A stretch of 64,000 nucleotides of DNA, from contig JANEZZ010000795.1 in assembly GCA_026122225.1 (NCBI GenBank), positions 310,001 through 374,000 of the forward strand, read 5' to 3'. Under the pieces are notes generated by a model, which searched no databases, had not been told where the DNA came from, and saw only the letters and a list, made by a program, of their open reading frames with translations. This stretch comes from Heloderma charlesbogerti. Its lineage: Eukaryota; Chordata; Lepidosauria; Squamata; Helodermatidae. Shown in pieces: positions 1 to 11,375 of this stretch (positions within the stretch are counted from its first letter, which is position 1; each line of letters begins with the position of its first letter). The position numbers and the translations under genes are program-made.

Positions 1-59
1 AGCCACGATTTTTATTGATAGTCTGTTTTTCAAAAAAACTTTTAATATGGTATTTTATT

Positions 60-165
60 CTTTTTATCTTTTATTGTTCACTGCTCTGGAATCTGTTTAG
101 AAGAGGAGCGGTATATAAATGCTGTAAATAAATAACTAAACTAAATAAATAAATAAATAAATAAG
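60..165 (+). repeat. Retroposon tail plus (AAAT)n microsatellite
   Basis: An AGCGGTATAAATNNNNTAAATAAATAA-type 3' tail, common to L2/SINE ends in reptiles, runs into (AAAT)n at about 147-165. Nothing coding is seen in the first 200 bases. Confidence 0.6.
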
Positions 166-264
166 GATTACATTAAGCAACTAGAAAATACAATATTGTA
201 TTTGTGGGGGAGGGATTTAAAAGAGCAGCCTGGAACAAATTTACAGGCCAGCAACATACCAAAA

Positions 265-700
265 GGGAGCAGTCCTACGGCCCCTAGACAGTGTCTGGGG
301 GGCCATAGGATTTTTCAAATTCCCGGATCAGAGGTTGGAGAGAGCACTCCGACTTCGGAGCCAGGAATCTGTGCTCCCCACCCCTCCCCCTTGTCAAGAG
401 AACCGCGCCAGCTGTCTCTCCGAGGTTGCAAAACTGACCTTGGAGAGGAGGTACAGGGGGCATTTCTGTTGCTGGGGAGGAGACTGGAGAGGCTGGCTTA
501 TGAAGCATCCCCAGGCCTCCCCAGCCTCCTTCCCTCCCCCTCCGCAGTGCCCCAGCTAAAAAGGCAAAAAACACCATCTAGCCAAAATGCAGGGTGGGAG
601 GCGCAGTGGAGGCAACGATCGCCACACCTCCCACTCTGCACTGGATACCCATAAGCCACCAAGTTCAGAGCCTTACAGGCATCGAGGCTGCAACTGATAG
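265..700. mobile_element. GC-rich non-autonomous repeat (family 'CCTATGG')
   Basis: The stretch starts with an imperfect inverted repeat around CCTACGGCCCC / GGGGCCATAGGAT and continues as GC-rich sequence with short direct repeats (CTCCGACTTCGG, CTCTCCGAGGTTG). Similar sequence recurs at 13660-14090 and, by its ends, at 8586-9055, so it is a dispersed repeat. Open reading frames across it are low-complexity and match no family I recognise. Confidence 0.55.
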
Positions 701-729
701 CACTGAGCCCTTATTAGATTAACTAAGAA

Positions 730-834
730 CGCAAACCTATGCATGTTTAGATGGAAAAAAGTCCTACAACTAGCTGGGGTATGCTGGGAATTGTAGGACT
801 GTTTTCTGTCTAAACATGCATAGGATTGCGCCTT
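730..834. mobile_element. Palindromic MITE, copy 1
   Basis: A near-perfect hairpin: the left arm contains CCTATGCATGTTTAGA and AAAAAGTCCTACAACT, the right arm contains their reverse complements (TGTAGGACT, CTAAACATGCATAGGAT). Three further copies lie at 1331-1455, 2336-2460 and 3558-4249. Confidence 0.8.
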
Positions 835-1330
835 AAAGGTATTTATTTAAAAAATGTATATGCCTCCTTTCACAGCAAACCCCTTCCAAGGCAACTTTCA
901 TTAAAACCATAGCATCCAATACATCAAGGTGTTAATGTAATATCAATCTAAAATGAAAACCTGAAGTTAAAACAGCAGCAACTGAAATAATACAGAGTAA
1001 CAAATATCAAAAAGCAGTTTGAAATTCAAAAAGGTTTTCAATGTCCATTTAAAAGCCAGTAGAAGAGGGGCCATACATACCTCCTCCTGAGCAGAGACGC
1101 CTAGGATAGCACTGTACAGCTGTAAACCTGTTCACACTTACCTGGGACTACATCCCATTGAACACAGAGTGCCTCACTTATGCATAAAAGTGCCCAGAAT
1201 TGTGCTATAAAGGAAAACAGAGAAAAACATTAACAAATGAGAAAAGTAAAAGAAAACGTGAACAGAGAAAACAAAGGAGGGGAGACCAGCCCCCCTGCAC
1301 CACCAATCCTGAATCCATTCCAAAACACTA
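835..1330. other. Unassigned intergenic stretch
   Basis: AT-rich sequence with no gene and no convincing ORF. Around 1100-1210 there are decayed pieces resembling the short squamate MITE that carries 'ACTTACTCC/GGAGTAAGT'-type arms. Confidence 0.5.
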
Positions 1331-1455
1331 GGGACACAATCCTATGCATGTTAGTCCTACAATTCCCAGCATTCCCCAGCCAGCATGGCCGGCTGGGGAA
1401 TACTGGGAGTTATAGGACTTTTTTCCTGTCTAAACATGCATAGGATTGTGCCCTA
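1331..1455. mobile_element. Palindromic MITE, copy 2
   Basis: Same hairpin family as copy 1: outer arm ACACAATCCTATGCATGTT, inner arm GTCCTACAATTCCCAGCATT, then the complementary arm ending CATGCATAGGATTGTGCCC. Confidence 0.85.
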
Positions 1456-2005
1456 AATAAAGCAGGACCAGAGTGAAGTCTTTGTATATATGGGAAAATG
1501 CTTCATATCAAACAGTTCAATGGCCATTTATTCCATATTTAACTTCTCCTCCTTCGATTCTTATCTTTCTGAGCATAGCTTATTTTCCCAGTTCCTTCTT
1601 TTGATTCATTTTCACATCCCCCTGACTCTGCTCCTGGTCTGGCTGGAATAAGTTGTATTTGGGATCCTGGCAAGACCAGCTGCACAGACACCTCCTGATT
1701 GGGGGGGGGGGTCTTTGCAATTCTGCTTCCTCCCTCCTGTTCCTTTTTGTTTTTTCTGTTTTGTTTCCCCATGTAGCTTTGGGGATTGGGACCATAACTT
1801 AGCAGCAGGCCACGAGCTTTGCAGTTCACCCCTTGGCAGTGTGCACTGCTGGAGGCTTATCTGGCGATGAGGGGGGAAAGGCACCTGTTCAGAGGCACTG
1901 TCACTTTTTATTGGTTGTAAAAAATGTATGAATTCTTCTCGTGGCCTGTGTTTTATACAGGATTTCCCAGTTATATGGGAAACCATGCTCCTAACACCCT
2001 AGCAC
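1456..2005. other. Unassigned intergenic stretch
   Basis: No gene recognised. A poly-G run lies near 1701-1710. ORFs here are short, overlapping in several frames and lack domain signatures. Confidence 0.5.
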
Positions 2006-2008
2006 AGC

Positions 2009-2140
2009 CTTCTCCAACCTGGTGTCCTCCAGATGTTTTCGACTACAACTCCCAGGATTCCTGACCACTGGCCATGCTAACTAGGGCCAATGGGAGTTGA
2101 AATCCACAACATTTGGAGGGCACCAGGTTGGGAGAAGACG
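2009..2140. mobile_element. MITE with CACCAGGTTGGRGAAG ends
   Basis: Left end CTTCTCCAACCTGGTG and right end CACCAGGTTGGGAGAAG are inverted repeats, and the inside holds the inverted pair CAACTCCCAGGATTCC / CAATGGGAGTTGAAAT. Related half-copies are at 6540-6610 and 28285-28360. Confidence 0.75.
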
Positions 2141-2335
2141 GCTCTAGCATCTCTCCAGAGTTGTTGTTTTACAGGATCTTGAAGTCAGGAAAGACCTTCT
2201 GCTTGAATAGTTGGCTAGGAGGACCTAGAATCTGACTCAGGATATGTTAAAAAGATGATATGATTGAGGTGGGTTGAGATGACTTCTTTCCTCCTCCCTC
2301 CCACTTCCTTTCCCTTTTGTGTCATGTCTTTTAGC

Positions 2336-2460
2336 ATGCAATCCTATGCATGTTTAGACACGAAAAATGTCCTACAACTCCCAGCATGCCCAAGCCAGCA
2401 TGAGACATGCTGGGAGTTGTATGACTTTTTTCTATCTAAGCATGCATAGGATTGCACTCT
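2336..2460. mobile_element. Palindromic MITE, copy 3
   Basis: Outer arm GCAATCCTATGCATGTTTAG, inner arm TCCTACAACTCCCAGCAT, then complementary arms ending GCATGCATAGGATTGCA. Same family as 730-834. Confidence 0.85.
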
Positions 2461-2479
2461 TAGATTGCAAATGTGAGGA

Positions 2480-2710
2480 CAGGGAGTGCCTCATTATTAA
2501 TCTTTGTACACCACTCTGAGAGCCTTTATTTGGCTGAAGAGTGGGGTAAAACTGTTATACATAAATAAATGAACAAGAAAGACATAAAACACATGCTTTG
2601 CATGCAGAAGGTTCCCAGATTCTAGTCTCCAGAAGCAGGGCTGGGAAAGGACTTTGCTGGACTAAATGGTCTGACTCAATATAAGGTTGCTTCTGATTTT
2701 CCCTCCCTAT
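2480..2710 (+). mobile_element. Retroposon tail and tRNA-derived SINE fragment
   Basis: 2480-2575 is a decayed 3' tail (CACTCTGAGAGCC...GGGGTAAA...ATAAATAAATG). 2588-2705 matches the 3' part of the tRNA-derived SINE seen fully at 15075-15425 (minus): CATGCTTTGCATGCAGAAGG and GACTAAATGGTCTGACTCA. Confidence 0.6.
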
Positions 2711-3179
2711 TGATCTCCTTTCCCAGCCACCCAGATCTCCCTCTTGGCTTGCCTCTCCCAAAGGCTGGCTCTACAAGGCCTCCCTGGATACCTGCAATCC
2801 AAATGCTCAACTTCAGACCAACAACCCAAGGGCTCTTTCCACCCAGCCATAAGAAAGAAGGGGAAAAAAGGAGGGAAGTCACCGCAACCCAACTCTCCTG
2901 CTGGCCTCTCTAGCCAACAGAGCTCTGTCGGTTTAACTCCTCGAGGCCCACATAGAAAAACAAGATGGAGCAAACTCAGCCAGGCAACGTGAGATGATCG
3001 TGTTTTGTTGCCAGCAAAGTGTCGGAGAAACCCTGGGTAAGATGCTCTCAGTAGGCCCCATTCCCTGGGTATAACAACACTCTCCCTCTCCTCGCCACTC
3101 TGGCTGCAGCGTATTTGCTTGCTTCGGTGTGGGCGTGGCTCTGTGTGTGGGGAAATATAAGGCTTTTGCAAGTTTGCAA

Positions 3180-3395
3180 TAGTTTGGAGGAGAAGGCTGT
3201 CAATGGCTACTAGTCCAGATGGTTCTGTGCTACCTCCAGGATCAGAGGCAGTATTCCTATGTACACCAGTTGCTGGGGAACATGGGTGTGAGGGTGCTGT
3301 TGCACTCATGTCCTGCTTGTGGGTTTCCCGTGGGCAGCTGGTTGGCCACTGCATGAACAGAACACTGGCCTAGATGGACCTTTGCTCCAATCCAG
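3180..3395 (+). mobile_element. CR1-like LINE 3' region fragment
   Basis: Contains CAATGGCTACTAGTCCAGAT, CACCAGTTGCTGGGGAAC and GGGCAGCTGGTTGGCCACTG, ending near CCAATCCAGCAGG. The same block is found at 30655-30870 (plus) and, reversed, at 6868-7240 and 28490-29100, where a CR1 ORF2 C-terminus is attached. Confidence 0.75.
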
Positions 3396-3557
3396 CAGGC
3401 CTCTTCTTAGGTTTTTAAGCTGGCCATGAACAGCACTGATTGGCTACTGCCCAGTAACATCACCAAGACTTCACTCACCGTGGCCACCCCAAGCCTCCAT
3501 TTTGCAATTAGGGTGGCCACATACAAAAGGAAACTACTAATTCTGCATCTTCAGTAA

Positions 3558-4249
3558 GGGTATGATCTTATGCATGTTTGTTGTTTATTCGGTCAGTTGC
3601 TTCCAACTCTTCGTGACCTCATGGACCGGCCCACGCCAGAGCTCCCTGTCGGCCGTCGCCACCCCCAGCTCCCCCAAGGTTGAGTCCGTCACCTCCAGAA
3701 TATCATCCATCCATCTTGCCCTTGGTCGGCCCCTCTTCTTTTTGCCTTCCACTTTCCCTAGCATCAGCATCTTCTCCAGGGTATCCTGTCTTCTCATGAT
3801 GTGGCCAAAGTACTTCAGTTTTGCCTTTAATATCCTTCCCTCAAGTGAGCAGTCTGGCTTTATTTCCTGGAGGATGGACTGGTTTGATCTTCTTGCAGTC
3901 CAAGGCACTCTCAGAATTTTCCTCCAGCACCACAGTTCAAAAGCATCTATCTTCCCTCGCTCAGCCTTCCTTACGGTCCAGCTCTCGCAGCCATAGGTTA
4001 CTATGAGGAATACCATTGCTTTAACTATGCGGACCTTTGTTGTCAGTGTGATGTCTCTGCTCTTCATTATTTTATCAAGATTTGTCATTGCTCTCCTCCC
4101 AAGAAGTAAACGTCTTCTGATTTCCTGGCTGCAGTCAGCGTCTGCAGTACAAAAGTCCTACAACTCCCAACATTTCCAGCCACCTGCCTGGGGAATGGTG
4201 GGAGTTGTAGAACTTTTTTCTGTCTGAACATGCATAGGATTGTGCCCTA
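3558..4249. mobile_element. Palindromic MITE, copy 4, split by an RTE insertion
   Basis: The left arm ends at about 3579 (ATGCATGTTT) and the right part resumes at about 4150 (AAAAGTCCTACAACTCCC), ending GCATAGGATTGTGCCC. Between the halves lies a minus-strand RTE fragment. A few bases of the MITE are missing at the junction and I see no target-site duplication. Confidence 0.75.
3580..4149 (-). mobile_element. RTE/BovB-like LINE, 3' ORF2 fragment (divergent subfamily)
   Basis: The minus strand is open from 4088 to 3585 (167 aa). It reads as the C-terminal part of an RTE-clade ORF2: YGCESWTVRKAE, FELWCWRKILRVPWTARR, LKYFGHIMRRQD, KKRGRPRARWMDD, ending in a motif equivalent to the BovB 'HGVTKSRTRL' tail but changed to HEVTKSWKQLTE. 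It is clearly more diverged than the other BovB copies in the window. This is a retrotransposon remnant and not a host gene. Confidence 0.88.
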
Positions 4250-4471
4250 TGTCATGTAGAAAAGGGCATTTCAGCAGGTGAAATTCCCTCTCCTACAGAA
4301 TTATTAAAGGTGTAGGAACACTACCTTCTTTTGCATCTAGCCACCTTTTTGCATTATGTATGTACTTTCTGTCATGCCTTTCTACCCCCACCCCCCCAAA
4401 AATGGCTCTCAAGGCAGGTAACAATAAAACCAGATTAATAAAATTCTAATTAAAACATGGCATTTAAACAT

Positions 4472-4740
4472 ATATTTTATTTATTCATTCATTCCATTTC
4501 TATACTGCCCAATAGCCAAGGTTCTCTGTGTAATTCACAAACAATAAACAAGAAATAAACAGCTCCAACCAATTTAAAAACCACTTCAGCAACAAACCTG
4601 ATTATATCACAAAAGCCTGCTTGAATAAAAATGTCTTTGCCTGCTGGTGGAAGGACAATAGGGAGAGAACCAACGGAACCTCCCTCAATAGGGAGTTCCA
4701 GAACCTGGGAGTGGCAAATCTTAAAAGACGTTTCTTCTTT
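4472..4740 (-). mobile_element. L2 LINE 3' end
   Basis: Begins with the L2-type 3' terminus (ATTTATT tail, then TTCTATACTGCCCAATAGCC) and continues into the 'AGGGAGTTCCAGAACCTGGG' 3' segment. The same end is seen on the large L2 at 46716-50310 and reversed at 24905-25318. Confidence 0.8.
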
Positions 4741-5600
4741 TAAAAAATAATAATGAAGTAAGGGAAGATGGATCAATAAATGAATGTACATGTGGCGCTT
4801 TTAAAATGGGGGGGAACTGTCAAGCCAAAGCATGGGGTGAGCAAGACTGATAGCGACTGACCCTGCAGGTAATTCAGGCTTGGCTCCAGGACCTGGGGTC
4901 CCCTGGCCGGGTGCTATCCTGGGCCCCCTCCTATCCATGCACCTGCGTGTGTGTTTCTCCCAGCAGCCGCAGTTGCAGCCACTGTCTTCCTTTTCCCCAA
5001 ACTTAATGCTCTGGAAGTTATGGTTTCCCCACATTGCGGGGTGTGTCTGTGTGCTTTTTAAAAAAGAAAGCACACATATTTTTGTGACAGCTGCCAGGGG
5101 ATTTACCCACAGTGCACTGGAACTGGAACTCTGGGGAAAATAAAGATGATTGCTGAGGAGACCAGAGCATGGGTTCAGGCAGCAGGACACCCCCTGCAGG
5201 CATCACCAAAGTTGTGGGCCCCAGAATTTGCCTGACCATGCTGTGTTGTGGTGCTGGGCCTGGGTTGAATCATTGGTAGACATGTCTGTCATGGAAATAG
5301 CCAAGCTAAAAGGAAGGCCAAACTCAAATTATGGCAGAAGAACCTGTGGTGACTTCTCTTTAACCATTATGCCTGTAGTAGTAATAACAATAATAATAAG
5401 GATGTGTGTCAGCCTGCCTGCCTATCAGCACCACAGCGCCAAGACTATGAAACTTAGTTACCTGACACATGGCATGCATAGTAAGGGGATCCTAGGGGTG
5501 TGCACCTCTGAGTTATTTTGTTTTTAAAATGCGTTAATTTTAATGTGTCTCTGTGTTTGAAGCCTGCAGTATTATCTTCAGTCACTAGGTGGCTGACTTT
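4741..5600. other. Unassigned intergenic stretch
   Basis: No gene recognised. Several ORFs up to about 129 codons overlap on both strands, but none shows a domain, a splice context or codon bias that would separate it from chance. Confidence 0.45.
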
Positions 5601-5602
5601 CC

Positions 5603-5765
5603 TAACCAGCACATAACTTTGATTGATACAGTTTGAAGCCAGGGGAGATTAGTAGGCTTAGAGGCAGAATTATGCGCCAACGCCAACCAGCACATAACTT
5701 TGTAATTGATACAGTTTGAAGCCAGGGGAGATTAGTAGGTTTAGAGGCAGAATTATGCACCCCTG
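5603..5765. repeat. Tandem duplication of about 82 bp
   Basis: Two near-identical adjacent units, each beginning AACCAGCACATAACTTTG and containing GATACAGTTTGAAGCCAGG and GGCAGAATTATGC. Confidence 0.85.
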
Positions 5766-6867
5766 TGCTATAGGGCAACCTGCCCTCAGGGGAATGGAGT
5801 AGATAGACCCTTCCCTCAGGAGGCTATAGGGGGGTACCATGGCAGTGGATGTGCCTAGTGGTGCAAGTGGGCATGCTTTCACTCAGACGGAGCAGGCATA
5901 ATGTGTCCAACTCGAATTGGACGCCATATCAAACAAAGGGCTCTTCCAACCCACATGAAGTTGGGTCCATTTGCTACTTAGAAAGAATTGTGGTAGCTAC
6001 CCCATTTTGCAGTCTCAAGCAGGAGTTGTATTGATCCGCTGGTGTGCTGTGATGACAGGCCTGGACTCTTCTGATGACAACCCAAAACTAGAACCACATA
6101 ACAAGGGATGGCAATTCAACATCACGCTCTGCTTCCAACCTTCTTAGGAGAACCGCAATGTTGGCTGCAGATTTTGGGGAGACCTAGGGCAAGATGCCCC
6201 AAATGCGCCCACCTCATTGCCACTGTCACCGCTGGCCATCCCCTGGCCAAAACCCCATGTGCCTCATCTGCATCACTGTCAAGAAGGAGGAGGTGAGACA
6301 CGTGAAGACCACTGCTCCTCTTTGTTCTTGTCTCTGCCTGCACACCTGGAGACAGCAAGGGAACAACAAGGAGGCAGGGAGAACAGCAAGGAAGAAAGGG
6401 GAGAACAGGGGGTTGCTGTGGGGGTTAGCAGCAGGCCCTCTGCTAGGGTATGGATGCCAGCAGATGCCCAAGAATGCCGACTCCTGACACCAGCCCTGGG
6501 GGAGCTGAACAGCCACAGTCACAGACTGTGCTGAGGTAGACCAGCCTTCCCCAACCTGGCACCCTTGAGTTGTAATCTGACACATAAGGAGGGCATTGGG
6601 TTGGGGAAAGCCACCTTGGATCCCCATCAATCCCCCATGAAAACAAACCTTACAGCCACAGTCCTAAACACATTTACTACAACAGGGATGGGCAGCAGCC
6701 AGTGAGTTTTACTATAATATAGCAAGCAGCCATTATACACTGTAAAGCTCTATGTACATTTATATACAAGCTGAACCAATTCCATCCCAGGTGTTCCTTA
6801 AAAGAACTATTATTTAACTTTAAGAATTAGTGTCTCAGCCTTCTTTCTCCATCCCTTTTTCCTTTTG
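5766..6867. other. Unassigned stretch with decayed repeats
   Basis: No gene recognised. Around 6080-6530 lies a repeat-like block with similarity in wording to 21290-21640 (purine-rich core, 'CAGCAAGG...', a closing GGAGC). 6540-6610 holds a half copy of the CAACCTGG MITE. Confidence 0.4.
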
Positions 6868-7240
6868 TGTCATAAGAACATAAGAATTGCCCTGCTGGAT
6901 CAGACCAAAGGTCCATCTAGTTCAGCATTCTGTTCACACGGTGGCCAACCAGCTGCCCACAGGAAACCCACAAGTAGGACATGAGTGCAACAGCACCCTC
7001 CCGTCCATGTTCCCCAGCAACTGGTGCATGGAAGCATAGTGCCTCTGATATTGGAGGTAGTGTATAGTCAACAAGATTAGTAGCTATTCATAGCCTTCTC
7101 CTCAAGGAATTTCTCTAACCCCCTTTTAAAGCCATCCAAATTGGTGGCCATCACCAAGTCTTGTGGTAGCAAATTCCATAGTTTAACTATGCACTGTGTG
7201 AAGAAGTCCTTCCTATTATCTGTCAAGTCTTTCAGCTTAT
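6868..7240 (-). mobile_element. CR1-like LINE 3' UTR
   Basis: Plus-strand wording GCCCTGCTGGATCAGACC, CCAACCAGCTGCCCAC, GCCATCCAAATTGGTGGCC and TGTGAAGAAGTCCTTCC is the reverse complement of the CR1-type 3' region. At 28490-29100 the same block is joined to a recognisable CR1 ORF2 end, which fixes the strand. Confidence 0.78.
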
Positions 7241-7294
7241 ATGCCTGTAGACAGGGAGGAACTGACTTGTTTTATTGATTGTATGTAGGTTGCT

Positions 7295-7657
7295 CTAAAA
7301 GGGGCTGCAGTGGCTTAATGGTTAAGACGCTGAACTGCAGACTGGAAGGTCGGCAGGACAGCAGTTCAAGACCCAAGTGCCGCGTGATGGAGTGAGCTCC
7401 CGTCTTCAGTCCCAGCTTCTGCCAACCTAGCAGTTCGAAAGCAAGAAATTGCAAGTAGATAAATAGGTACCGCTTTGGTGGGAAAGGTAACAGCGTTCCG
7501 TGCACCTTGGTGTTCAGTCATGCCGGCCACATGACCATGGCACATGACCATGGAAGTGTCTTCGGACAGCGCTGGCTCTTCGGCTTAGAAATGGAGATGA
7601 GCACCACACCCTAGAGTCAGACACGACTGGTTGGGGACACCTTTACCTTTACTTTTT
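7295..7657 (+). mobile_element. tRNA-derived SINE of Sauria-like type, full length
   Basis: The 5' part is tRNA-like (GCAGTGGCTTAATGGTTAAG as A-box region, CAGTTCAAGACCC as B box). The 3' part is GTCTTCGGACAGCGCTGGC...GAGTCAGACACGACTGG, then a CCTTTACCTTTAC tail. A target-site duplication AGGTTGCT flanks it at 7287-7294 and 7658-7665. Other copies: 16535-16690 (truncated) and 19013-19350 (minus). It landed inside an older repeat whose halves flank it. Confidence 0.88.
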
Positions 7658-7665
7658 AGGTTGCT

Positions 7666-8585
7666 TGCTCTAGGAGCCTTTTCAGCTGAAGAGCGGGGTA
7701 GAAATCAGGGGTGTAAATCCTCAGGCCTGGAGGCCAAATCTGGCTTCCCATGCCCCCTTTCCTATGGCCCCACCCCCTTTTCCCAACCACGGATAGTTGG
7801 TGGTTTCCTGTTTTGCGGTGTGTTTGTTTCTGCAGTTTTCTCCCATTCTAAAAGTTTGAAATACCTCTCCTAAGGATTAATTACTGGCAGTAAGGGCTTT
7901 AAGCTAAAATATGCAGGTGCTTTGGCCCTGCCCCTCTTGCCTTCAGCCCCGCCCATCACTGGAATGTGCTCCCGGGAGCTTCTCCAAAATGGAACTCACC
8001 CCTTGGGCTGAAAGAGGTTCTGCACCCTGCTTTAAATAAATAGATGAATAATAAAACTGCCAAACTGTTTCTTTCAGTCTCCACCCAGCAGTGATGTGTT
8101 TTCCCCCCAGAACGTTCTGAATCAGAACATTTACCACTATCCTAGAAATGACTGAGAGCTGATTTAGCATGTTCGGCTCATATTTACTAAACAAAACTTC
8201 TTTTTTTAAGTGTGCCATTGTTAATTTTACATTATGCGGAAATGTCTGAAATTTCCCCCTGATAGTATTTGACCTGAAATATTTCATTAGGAAATAACAA
8301 TCAAGAAAACACAATTAATTTGGTTTAAACGTTACATTCAAACAAATTCAAAGTTTTACTTGGCTATTTTTATGTTTTTACTACCTACAAATATTTTAAG
8401 ATATGATAATTCAATAGAAAACACTTCCTAACATTGTTTATATTTTATTTTAAAAACAAAGGCACTAAAAATCATTCTATGATTCTATGAAAAACCATTA
8501 AAATACTTATTTTAGTATACCCCCCAAAAGCTATGTAATAATATTTATCATACATGCATGTTTCCTGGGGGGTGTCACATTCAGT
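7666..8585. other. Unassigned intergenic stretch
   Basis: The rest of the repeat split by the SINE runs to about 7710. Beyond that is AT-rich sequence with no gene. A minus-strand ORF at 7943-8314 (123 codons) has no recognised domain. Confidence 0.45.
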
Positions 8586-9055
8586 GTTCAATCCTATGGG
8601 CTCCATTGGACCCCTCCGTCCATCCTAAGCCTTCCCAGCAAGAGCTGTGCAGGGCGGGAGGAACGGCAGAGGCTTTTACAGCCTCCCTGCCCTCCTTTAC
8701 AATTTTTGCTAGACAGGCCTCTCAGCCCCTGCAGCTGCCTTATGCTGCCAGGCGTGGGACTGAGAGGCCTTTGAATCCAGCAGATCCTTGGCTTCTCCTC
8801 TCCCCTCCCCCTCCCGGCATTACTCCCTCAGTCCCTTTCTATCCTCTTCCTGAGTTCAGAGCTCAGTCTCAGGTGAGGAGCCAGTGTGCAGCTTTCCCCA
8901 GTGGCTGGGAGGAGCTGGGGAGGGAGGACAAGGGGGAGATTTACAATCAAATCTCCCCCTCTGAGGCCATAGCTTGGTCTCCAGCCTCAGAGGAGGAGAC
9001 CCGCAGCATCCTATGGTGTACAAGGCGCTCTCTAGGGGCCATAGGATTGCTCCAT
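8586..9055. mobile_element. GC-rich MITE-like repeat with CAATCCTATGG ends
   Basis: Left end CAATCCTATGGGCTCC and right end GGGGCCATAGGATTG are inverted repeats enclosing a GC-rich interior. It belongs with 265-700 and 13660-14090. The 166-codon plus ORF at 8558-9058 spans the whole repeat and is therefore not taken as a gene. Confidence 0.65.
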
Positions 9056-9506
9056 TAAAGAGTCAATTACAACTCTGAAAATGTCCAATTTGACTGCCGT
9101 GGTAGCCATGCCTTATGTTACCACTTAAAATTCTAGAACGATGCATTTCAAGAAACAAAATGTGTTCCGACTGAAGCATTGACTATCATCTGAGCACTCC
9201 GATCACTTTCCTCCCATGTGCCCTCATTTATGCCGTATAAGGTTAGACATAAAAACGAAGTTTTCCGTACATTTGGAGCATTTGTATGGTTTTGCTCCCA
9301 TATGCAGCCTTTCGTGACCCTGGCGGCTGGATTTCCGCGCAAACCCCTTCCCACACTCAGAGCATTGGTATGGCTTCTCGCCCACGTGGGTTCTCCTGTG
9401 CCCAATGAGGGAGGCATTACAAACGAAACTTCTCCCACACTCAAGGCATCCATGTGGTTTCACTCCAGTGTGAGACCTCTTGTGGATAACCCGGGTTGCG
9501 TTCTCA

Positions 9507-9881
<375 letters not shown>

Positions 9882-10684
9882 CTATCCTATGTGGGTGCCC
9901 ACATGCAGAACAAGGTGAGCTCTGCTAATAGCGATTTTCCCGCAGTATGAGCATTTGTGCGGCTTCTCTGCCTGATCCCCCGTTCAAAGATATGCCTGAT
10001 CCCCCGTTGGATGGTGCTCTCATTTACGCCTTTGTCACCTTCCTCACAGAAAGAGGTCTGTTTTGATGCCTTCCCTGGATGGTTGTCCAAATGTTTTTCT
10101 GTTCCCTGCTGAGAACCAGGCTTCTCTTCCTTGTCATGAAATTGGGACATATTCCTCATGACTTTTAATGTCTTCTTGAGTTCCACATGCTCAGGTCTTT
10201 CCAGTTCAAGGTGATCGTCCTGTTTTGCTGCCACTGGCTTATCACCTGCTGGAGAAAAGAGGTGGGAGGGTCTCAAGATTTGTTTGACTGGTTTTTGGTT
10301 TTTGTGTTTCACCCTCACTAGCCTATCACCTGCTTTAAAAAAAAAGTCTCATGTTTTGTTGGAGGGAGTGGGATTTGGTTTTTTTCTTTTGCTTTCTAGC
10401 ACTGCTTTGGATTACCACTTTTTCAGAGTGCCATTAGTTGCTACCTTTTTCCTTTTGGTATCATTGTACATAGTTAGATTTTTAATTATTGTTCTGACAT
10501 GTTTTGTTGATATTTTTGTTAACTGCCTCAGATGCTGACAGTGGGAGAAACCAGTGTGTAATTTAAAAAAAATTAAGAACACTCTTTGCTTCTAGGTATT
10601 GCATGTATGCTTTTCCTCTATGATAATATCTTCAGCGTTCATGATGGCTAGAATTCAAACCTGAATTCCATACTCTGATATGTG

Positions 10685-10880
10685 CAGCATGGTGTAGGGG
10701 AGACCCAAGTTTAGATACCCACTTGGCCATGAAATTCCTTGGGTGACCTTGGGCCAGTCACTCTCTCTCAGCATTACAGGGTTGCTGTGGTGATAAAACA
10801 GACAGGGAGAACCATGCACTTTGTCATGACCAAAGTAGAAGAAAGGCAGGATATAAATCATATAAATAAATAAAAAGTCC
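10685..10880 (+). mobile_element. tRNA-derived SINE in intron 2 of the pseudogene
   Basis: CCCACTTGGCCATGAAATTCC, CCTTGGGCCAGTCACTCTC and a GGCAGGATATAAAT tail identify the SINE family of 21050-21270. The homologous insertion sits at the same place in the intact gene (25470-25700), so it predates the duplication. Confidence 0.75.
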
Positions 10881-11154
10881 AGTTGCAAGCAAGAAAGCAA
10901 TGCATTTGGTTCTTAACATATGACCTTCCTCACATTAGCAGCTGGCCTGCTTTTATGCCAAAGTGGAAATGGGACATCTAATAATTCCAAAAAATCCTTA
11001 CCAAGAAAATTGGCCTCCATCTCATCCTCCTGCTTGGCTTTCCTGGAGAGTTGAGTCTTCCCAGAGTCTGAGGGATCCTCCTCTGACTTCGGGGAAGATC
11101 CCAGTAGCTGCAAAGAAATGGAAATACAGTTAAAGACACAGTGAGAACCTGGGG

Positions 11155-11375
11155 GACAGCTGCTGTAGCGTAGTGGCCAAGAGACTGAGCTATGAATCAG
11201 GAAGTTACCAGTTCAAATCTCGGCTCTGCCATGCACTCAGTAAGTGGCCTGAGGCAAGCTACTCTCTCTCATCTTCAGTCCTTCCCCCACCCAACCCATT
11301 TGCAGTATGGGGGATAATAAGACTGACTTAATTTCCACAGGTGTGGTAAGGAATACAACTAGATAATGTGCTTTG
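11155..11375 (+). mobile_element. MIR-like CORE-SINE
   Basis: GTAGCGTAGTGGCCAAGAGA (A-box region), CAGTTCAAATCTCGGCTCTG (B box plus the 'GGCTCTGCCA' core) and GGGGATAATAA give the MIR layout. It lies in intron 1 of the pseudogene and is not obvious in the paralogous intron. Confidence 0.7.

Noticed and set aside
7295..7660. Functional tRNA gene
   Set aside because: The A/B-box sequence is the head of a SINE with a TSD and a retroposon tail; no cloverleaf with a proper acceptor stem was found.
8558..9058. 166-codon plus ORF as a small gene
   Set aside because: It coincides with a repeat bounded by inverted CAATCCTATGG ends and has no domain.
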